Below, one piece after another: positions 57,780-64,000 of a stretch of 64,000 bases of DNA (the first letter of the stretch is position 1; every line of letters starts with the position of its first letter). The position numbers and the translations under genes are program-made. A model generated the notes under the pieces. It searched no databases. It was given only the letters and a program-made list of their open reading frames with translations, and was not told the DNA's origin. The DNA is from Tetrapyrgos nigripes (taxonomy: Eukaryota > Basidiomycota > Agaricomycetes > Agaricales > Campanellaceae), in NCBI GenBank assembly GCA_013368315.1, contig JAACJM010000287.1, positions 40,386 through 104,385 of the forward strand, read 5' to 3'.

Positions 57780-58039
57780 TTTCATTCAGCCTCGTAATTA
57801 TTTTTGTTGTCATTTATTTACCTACAGCCTTATCACATGACTGTTAGTTCATCTTGCCATTTTTTGTAGACCTCATCCTTTTATGCACTCTCTAGTGTCT
57901 TGGCTGAGGAGGCAAGTTATCCCTTTTATCTTTGTCCTTTATTGTTACTTACTGTCTTTCTGGATAGTACTTACTGCGTGTACTCTCTATAGGTACTTAT
58001 AGATCCTTTTACGCACTCTAGTGTCTTGGCTGTAGTCTG
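57780..58039. other. Spacer with a direct repeat next to the gypsy LTR
   Basis: CCTTTTATGCACTCTCTAGT with TGTCTTGGCTG at about 57878 recurs in diverged form as CCTTTTACGCACTCTAGTGT at about 58004. No gene. Confidence 0.4.
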
Positions 58040-58421
58040 TGTAAGGGCAACTCCTGACACATGAGGCAATCACTCAACAACTGCAGGAGGGGATCCAAAG
58101 ATATATAAATCAGAACTAGAAGATACAAGGCTGACATACTACGCACCTGCAGGAGGGAATCCAAAGAGAAAAACTCAAGGATACTTGCCTGCAGGGAAGG
58201 GGTATATATACTTGTATGAAGGCCTGGGAAAAGATCTGCAAAACTATACAGCAGCAACAAAGTAATAGAAAAGTGGAATGATGGGAGATCAGAATGATGA
58301 ACAATAATGATGGATGATGAAATGATGAAACAAGGGTAAACAAGTCAATGGAGTCCAGATAAAACAAGAACAAACAAGTCCTAAAAGAGAAGAGAAAGGA
58401 AAAGGAAACTGTCCCCTTACA
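58040..58421 (-). repeat. Ty3/gypsy 3' LTR, 382 bp
   Basis: Begins TGTAAGGGC and ends CCCTTACA (inverted TGTAAGGG termini). The same sequence starts at 63777 at the other end of the element. A G-rich polypurine tract, read on the minus strand as AGTAGGGGGGTGA, lies immediately inside at 58422-58434. Confidence 0.85.
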
Positions 58422-58432
58422 TCACCCCCCTA

Positions 58433-59071
58433 CTAGACCTGCAGCAACCTCGATGCAGCATGCCAGTTACTGGAATGATCAGCTGGAGATACTCGCACCA
58501 TCTTAACAGCATCAGGATACCTTGTATAGAAGTCTGCCACTGCCTTTGGAGCATGTACCAAATCCTCTGCACGTTCCCATGAATCATCCTGTGGTCCATA
58601 GCCTTTCCATTGAACAAGGTATTGCAACTTTTTCCAACGTCCATATCAATGACTATCCAGGATTTCTTCAGCTTCAAACTCTTCTTCACTGTCAATGATT
58701 TCAGGGTCAGGAGGTGGGTCAGGTTTTCGACCAGAGATAGGGTCTTCAACATAGCAGTCGAGTTTGATGACTGGGAAGACTGGGTGGAGGCATTTCATGG
58801 ATGGGGGAAGTTTCAGTTTGTAAGCACCCTTGCCAACTTCTTGAAGTACAGTGTAAGGCCCAAGCCAACGGTGACTGAGTTTCTTTGATGGATGAGTTGT
58901 GTTAATGTCAGAGCCATTCAGCCAGACCTTGTCACCAGGTGCGAAAACAGGGGCAGGAGTGCGTCGGCGGTTATAGTATTGGGCGTACTCTGACTTGGCC
59001 TTTGTGAGTGCTGCTTGTGCCTCTGTCCAGCCTGACTTAAGCTGATCGACGAAGTCGTTGACATTTTCCAT
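58433..59071 (-). pseudogene. Gypsy integrase C-terminus and chromodomain
   Basis: NVNDFVDQLKSGWTEAQAAL, PGDKVWLNGSDINTTHPSKK and KLSHRWLGPYTVLQEVGKGA form the C-terminal integrase domain. After a frame shift near 58640 the chromodomain follows: LVQWKGYGPQDDSWE and FYTRYPDAVK. Chromodomains direct integration to heterochromatin. Confidence 0.8.
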
Positions 59072-59765
59072 CTTTGACCACTGGTGTGAGGCTCAAAACC
59101 CATCCAAGGATTCTGACCAGTGTCAATCATGAAGGGAGTTTGCTGAGTCAATGCATGGATCTTATTGTTGTAGGAGAACTCAGCAGTGGGTAGTAACTCG
59201 TCCCAATCATCCTGTTGTTGGCTCACCCACTGGTGCAGGTAACCTTCTAGCTCTTGATTGACATGTTCAGTCTGTCCATCCGTCTGTGGGTGATAGGCTG
59301 TAGAGAGTTCCTGTTTGACACCAGCCATCCTACAGAGTTCCCGCATGAAGTCTGCAACAAACTGTGGGCCACGTTCAGAGCATGCTGATCTGGGCATCCT
59401 GTGGTGCTTCCATACTTCCCTGAAGTAGATGCGAGCAGCTCCTTCAGCAGTAACTGTTGTATGAGTCTGGAGGAAGTGACCTCTCTTGCCAAGCATGTCT
59501 ACAACAAGCATGACTGTGTTGTACCCAGGAGCTTCTGGTAGCTCCACAATGAAGTCGACTGACACTGATTGCCATGGTTCAGTGGGAGTCTCAGAAGGGA
59601 CAAGCTCTCCAATGGGGAGACGATGACATATCTTGGTTTGCATGCACAGATCACAAGTATTGGTGTACTGTCCAATGTACCAAGACATCTGGGGCCACTA
59701 GTCATTGCGTGAGATGAGTTCAAGGGTCTTGAACCGTCCAGGGTGACCGGCGACCTTGGTGTCAT
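58918..59765 (-). pseudogene. Gypsy integrase core
   Basis: The zinc-binding end includes CDLCMQTKICHRLP. The core reads PWQSVSVDFIVELP (first Asp), CSERGPQFVADFM where SDRGPQF is usual, so the second Asp is Glu, and HPQTDGQTEHVNQELEGYLH with the third catalytic Glu. A frame break at about 59090 leads into the C-terminal domain. The Asp-to-Glu change would itself impair catalysis. Confidence 0.82.
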
Positions 59766-60099
59766 GGTGTTGGGAGACTATGCGACGACGGAGGTCATGG
59801 GAAGGAGGAACATAGATCTTGCCTCAGAAATACAACAACCCTTCACGCTCATCCCAGTCAGCACTATGAATAGACCAAGTATGGGACTTGCGCAATGCCT
59901 GCACAGCATGCATGACTTGTTCTTCCAGTTCATTTTCACGAACAGCAAAGCAGACGTCTCTGAGGATTTCGACTTCTTCACCAGTTAGGTCAACTGCAGT
60001 AGTGATGGCAGCAATTGAGAATAGCTCTGGCTTGAGCAGCACAATGTCTGAATTGTCATCAGCACCAGTACCATGATCAGGTCGGCGAGACAAGGCATC

Positions 60100-60756
60100 A
60101 GGCTTGCCCATAGTATGGCCAGGGTGGTGATGTAACTGGAAATTGAAACAGGAGAGGAACAGGGACCATCATGCCTGACGTCGATTGAGCTTCTTTGCAG
60201 TTCAGAAATACTCCAAGTTCTTATGATCTGTCCAGATTTCCACAGGAAAGCATCCACCTTCCAGGAAGTGTCTCCACTCTTCAACGGCTCAGATGATGGC
60301 TAGCATTTCCTTGTCATGGATCTTGTAGTTGCGTTCAACAGCATTGAGACTTTTGGAGTAAAATGCGACTGGATGCCACTTGTCATCATCTGGGGACTGC
60401 TGAGATAAGACTGCTCCTGTAGCGTAGTCAGAGCTGTCTGATTCCAAGTGGTATGGACGAGAGTCGTCAGGCATAATGAGGACAGGGGAGGAGGTGATTA
60501 GAGATTTCATGGTGTTAAAGGCATCCTGAGCATCCTTAGACCAGTCAAACTTGATGTCTTTCCAGGTCAGCTCAAACAGTGGTTGTGCATGATGGGAAAA
60601 GTCCTGGATGAACCAATGGTAGAAGTTGGTGAATCCAAGGAAGGAGAAAATGTCCTTCTTGCTCTCAGGCACGGGCCACTCCGCAACACCGGACACCTTG
60701 ACAGGGTCCATCTTGACACAGCTATGGGAGATGAATGCAGGTCTTCTCGAACTCAC
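60100..60756 (-). pseudogene. Gypsy RNase H region
   Basis: FSFLGFTNFYHWFIQDFSHH, RPYHLESDSSDYATGAVLSQ and NYKIHDKEMLAII are followed by three TGA stops at 60289-60291, 60202-60204 and 60169-60171. All sit where conserved arginines are expected (AIIR, EYFRT, RQARW), so each is CGA to TGA. Other conserved arginines are changed to His, Trp or Gln (YHWFIQ for YRRFIQ, HHAQPLF for HHARPLF), again C-to-T changes at CpG on one strand or the other. Confidence 0.85.
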
Positions 60757-62380
60757 ATTTGTCAGCTCTCAGATACAACTTGTGCTGCCTCAACCAGTCT
60801 AGGACTAGGCAAGTCACACGATGATGCTCCTCAACAGTCTTGGTATAGATCAAGATGTCATCAAGGTAGACAGATACAACACCCTCCATGATGAGATCAT
60901 GGAGAATGCCATTCATCATCTTCTGGAAGGTCGCAAGGCTGTTAGTGAGACTGAAGAACATGACGAGGGGTTCAAAGAGACCATGGTTGGTGCAGAAAGC
61001 TGCCTTCCATTTGTCACCTTCACGAATCCAGATATTGTTGAAACCCCAATGTACATCCAATTTAGTGAAGTACCGTGTGCCCTTGAGATTATTGACAAGT
61101 TCATTAATCAAGGGTAACGGATAGCGGTTTTTAATCATCATCTCATTTAGCACACGATAGTCTTGGACAAGTTGGAGGCTTCCATCCTTCTTCTTTACGA
61201 AGAAGACCGGAGATGCCATGGGGGATTTAGAGGGACAAATACGACCAGTGAACAGATTTTCTGTAAGGAATTCATCGAGGGCCTTTTGCTCGTTAGGAGC
61301 AAGTGGATAGACCTTGCAGTTGGCAGGTTTGGAGTCAGGAACTAACTCTACTGCATGGTCCCATGGTTTACAATCTGGCAACACATCAAAAGAATCCTTG
61401 GAGAAGACATCTGCATAGTCATAGAAGTGATCAGGAAGGCTGTCATGAGGGTCCCTTGAGGCCTTAGCATGTGCTTCTGCTAGACGTTGAGAGGTGGTAC
61501 TTGTTGCATTGATGAATTCCAACTCTGGAGGAACTGAAGCAACAAATATGTGATCACCTTCTTCAATAGGGACGTCACCAGGGAAGTCATCACAACCTAA
61601 AGTTCCAACACTATTCATCTTATCTTCACCAGGATCCAATTCAAGGACATGGGGAGTTGGGCTTTCCCGACAATGTTCTAGAGCACGGCGTTGGCAACAA
61701 ATAGTAGAGAGGAGTAGTTCCCATTCCTGTTGCACTTCGTCATGACATGTGGAGCATTGCCTTGGGCACCGGCTAAGTTTGACATCACTATTGTCCCAAT
61801 CTACCTCTGGGTTATGGGCTCGTAACCATCCATAACCAAGAATGATGTCTTGGCTGCCAAGCTGAGTAACTGCAAGTTGGATGCGCTCAGAGTGGTCTTG
61901 GAAGCATAGGACAGTATCCAAGATTTCGGTAATAGCCCCAGCCTCATTCAGGGTGCCATCAACATTGAAGATGGGAATGGGCTGTTGGAGTTTCTGAGTG
62001 GGGATGGAGCTCTTGGTGATAAACTCAGCATTGGCATAACCCATGCTAGTAGCTCCACTATCAATGAGCGCACTGCCAGAGATCAGAGGGGCATTAGACG
62101 TGGATTCTAGCTCTACTGGAACTGTCAGGCAGCGGCTTCTGTCGGAGGAGATTACCAACTTGTGAGGCAGGCAACGTTCCCAACATTTGAGGCAGTGCCA
62201 ACGAACTGGATGATGAACAGAAGGAATGGAAGAGGGAGTAGAGGGGGCAGGAGGAGACATGACTGAGGCAATTACTTCACACGTGGACTCAGAGACGGAG
62301 ATACAATCATTATCATTGGGAGAGTCTGTAGATAAACATGCGAAGTAATTATTTTTCGACCATGAGGGTGTGTCCATCAC
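60722..62380 (-). pseudogene. Gypsy protease and reverse transcriptase
   Basis: 552 codons open. Protease ALIDSGATSMGYANAEF (Asp-Ser-Gly active site) at about residues 105-125. RT motifs are VQDYRVLNEMMIKNRYPLPL, FTKLDVHWGFNNIWI, LFEPLVMFFSLTNSLATFQK and VSVYLDDILIYT with the catalytic YLDD. The palm Asp of TKLDV is present. The frame ends in CEFEKTCIHLP, where a small deletion removes the usual YLG motif and shifts into the RNase H frame. The YLDD enzyme would otherwise be complete. Confidence 0.88.
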
Positions 62381-63581
62381 TCCTGGTCCTTGGCAAAATC
62401 CTCCTGAGTGGCCTCATTCATCGGAGCAGCTTGGAAGTCCTGGAAAGCTGTGTACACTTCTGCGATCTCCTGCCAGTCATCAATAGACATATCCATGACA
62501 CAAACATGTTCACGTTGGCAGTCTGGGCACACTGCAGAGAAGTGACCAGTCTTGCCACATGTGTAACAGGTGCGACAGGCTAGGAACCTCTGCCTTGAAG
62601 CATCAACTTCCATGGGAATGCCTTGGGGAAGAGGAGCTTGGGCAGGGGCTGGTGCACGAGAGGCAGGACAGGGAACTGGATTGGGAAGAGGGAACGGCCC
62701 TGAGGTTGAGTACGAGAGGGGAAGGAAGGCTTGGGTGGACCAGGGGGCACACTCCTTTGAGTGCTACGGAAGATTGCGTCTTCCCGTTCGTGCTTATCGA
62801 ACCTCTTGGCCAGGGAATACCAAGCCATGACGTCCCATTCCTGTGGACAAGCTTCTGCCTCTGCAACCTTCTTTTCTAAAGCAGGCCAGAGTCCACGTTG
62901 GAACTTGAGGACCACCGTCTGACTGACATGTTTGACATCCTCAAGTCAGGCCTTGATGGCAGGGTTCGTGGGGTTCGTGGAATAGAGGACGGGCTCGACA
63001 TTGAGGCCGGCCATGGTGATAAGAGCATGGAAGTTGTCGACATATTCATTCACAGAAGTGGTGCCTTGAAAGTAGGAGGCACCTTCTAGGGTGAGGCTAG
63101 CCTGAGTGCGTTCATCTTCCAGCATGAACTCCCTAATGAACTCTTTTTCAAACTCTTCCCAGGTATCGAAACAGGAGGAGCCATAGAGGTGGTTACGGTC
63201 AATGAGGCCCTGGCAGTAGGTGGCAGCACGACCTGTCTGGAAGTAAGACAACGTCCACATGATCTTGGCGACATCGTCTTGGAAACGAACTGTGCTGGCA
63301 TAAATGATTGCACTAGTCCACCAGACTCAGCCATTAGAACGTTGACCATCAAAGATGCCAGGTGGGGATGCCTTAGCATGTGAAGCTCCAGAAGAGTGAT
63401 GAGAGGGAGGGGTAGAAGATGAAGCAGAGGATGGAGGTCGAGTGGGGTGTTGTGATGGGGGTTGAGTAGGTGGAGGGGGATTTCGGCCTTGGAGGGCAGC
63501 AAGGGTCTTGGTGAGTTGCTCACTCTGACTCTGAGAAGCCTGCTCAAGACGGGCCAGACAAGCATCAAAAGCTTCAGACAT
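62380..63581 (-). pseudogene. Gypsy gag
   Basis: Starts MSEAFDACLARLEQASQSQS at 63581, with a Pro/Ser-rich linker. The capsid includes FQDDVAKIMWTLSYFQTGRA, SCFDTWEEFEKEFIREFMLE and QEWDVMAWYSLAKRFDKHE. The zinc knuckle CYTCGKTGHFSAVCP lies at about 62510-62580. TGA stops at 63327-63329 and 62946-62948 fall at SNGR- and IKAR-type positions and again fit CGA. A frame change separates the capsid and knuckle parts. Confidence 0.8.
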
Positions 63582-63776
63582 CGTGGGGACCCAGGTAATG
63601 AGGCAGAAGGAACAGAGGGTGAAGAGAACTGAGGAGTGGAGAGGAGTCTTGGGGAACTGTAGGAGGAGGAGCAAGAGCAGTGTGAGCGCTATCAGAGTCA
63701 CTCTCACTGGTATCTGGAGCTCAGAAAGAAATGGTTGCCAAAGATGACTAGTCCACTTGATGAGGAGTTTGTCTAC

Positions 63777-63929
63777 TGTAAGGGCGACTCCTGACACGTG
63801 AGGCAATCACTCAACAACTGCAGGAGGGGATCCAAAGATATATAAATCAGAACTAGAAGATACAAGGCTGACATACTATGCATCTGCAGGAGGGGGATCC
63901 AAAGAGAAAAACTCAAGGATACTCGCCTC
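63777..63929 (-). repeat. Ty3/gypsy 5' LTR, partial
   Basis: Starts TGTAAGGGCGACTCCTGACA, matching 58040 onward at about 95 percent by eye, then loses similarity at about 63929 (ACTCGCCT|CCAGGC). Confidence 0.8.
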
Positions 63930-64000
63930 CAGGCACACCGAAAAGGGACAAATTTCTGCTCGACGGATACATGACCGGATATGTGTATGAAAACGAGATA
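63930..64000. other. Sequence interrupting the 5' LTR, with a MITE-like end
   Basis: From 63939 CCGAAAAGGGACAAATTTCT, then GCTCGACGG, resembles the left end of the hairpin at 10746 (CCGAAAAGACAAAAATATCC, then GCTCGACAG). It is likely another copy of that family inserted in the LTR, cut by the window end. Confidence 0.4.

Larger units (their letters stand above)
58040..63929 (-). mobile_element. Ty3/gypsy retrotransposon (chromodomain type), inactivated
   Basis: Minus-strand order: gag (63581-62380), protease and reverse transcriptase (62380-60722), RNase H (60756-60100), integrase (59690-59000) and chromodomain (58630-58440), then the 3' LTR. The 5' LTR begins at 63777 but its match ends at about 63929. 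Several frame breaks and stop codons mean it is dead. RT and integrase wording (KLDVHWGFNNIWI, HPQTDGQTEHVNQELEGYLH) is that of chromodomain gypsy elements of basidiomycetes. Confidence 0.88.

Noticed and set aside
60583..61345. Several + strand frames opposite the gypsy pol
   Set aside because: They are antisense shadows of the reverse transcriptase.

Overview
The window looks like a transposon-rich, gene-poor stretch of a basidiomycete genome, most likely Agaricomycetes. Three things point there: short GT-AG introns of about 45-60 bp, two different KDZ (Kyakuja-Dileera-Zisupton) DNA transposons, one of which carries a TET/JBP dioxygenase gene, and retroelement families (Ty3/gypsy with chromodomain, DIRS/tyrosine-recombinase type) typical of these fungi. 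I recognise no rRNA, tRNA, CRISPR array or bacterial-type operon. The species cannot be read from the sequence. All calls come from reading the sequence; no database search was run.

Layout. 1-5.8 kb: a decayed CxC2-type KDZ transposase on the + strand with upstream hypothetical exons. 6.4-8.0 kb: a 1.6-kb foldback palindrome beside a Ty3/gypsy RNase H relic. 8.6-18.8 kb: the most host-like part. A seven-exon minus-strand gene joins an N-terminal helical domain (MLKL-NTD/HeLo-like) to a tail of glycine-rich modules, each on its own phase-1 exon. Fragments of two more module genes and a chain of small glycine-rich phase-1 exons follow on the + strand, with several hairpin elements between them. 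19.3-22.8 kb: a 3.4-kb CACTG-ended foldback element with a 3-bp target duplication, whose core is a 2.6-kb GC-rich 22-bp minisatellite in two opposite orientations. 22.8-27.3 kb: mostly non-coding, with palindromes and a multi-exon relic.

27.3-38.5 kb: a complete 11.2-kb KDZ transposon. It has about 420-bp terminal inverted repeats, a duplicated target site, a CxC1-type transposase that splices into an open frame of 1000 codons over eight exons, a TET/JBP gene with its catalytic residues, and four accessory genes. It inserted inside the zinc-knuckle codons of an LTR-retrotransposon gag gene, whose two halves lie on either side.

38.5-64 kb: nested retroelement debris. It holds a split gag, an inverted pair of a dispersed repeat, another gag, a DIRS-like element interrupted by a 785-bp solo LTR, a truncated deuterolysin (M35) gene, a short TIR element with a DDE-transposase N-terminus, and a nearly full-length Ty3/gypsy element whose stop codons at conserved arginines are all CGA to TGA. 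Only the 27-38 kb KDZ transposon and the 8.6-10.2 kb gene look close to functional.
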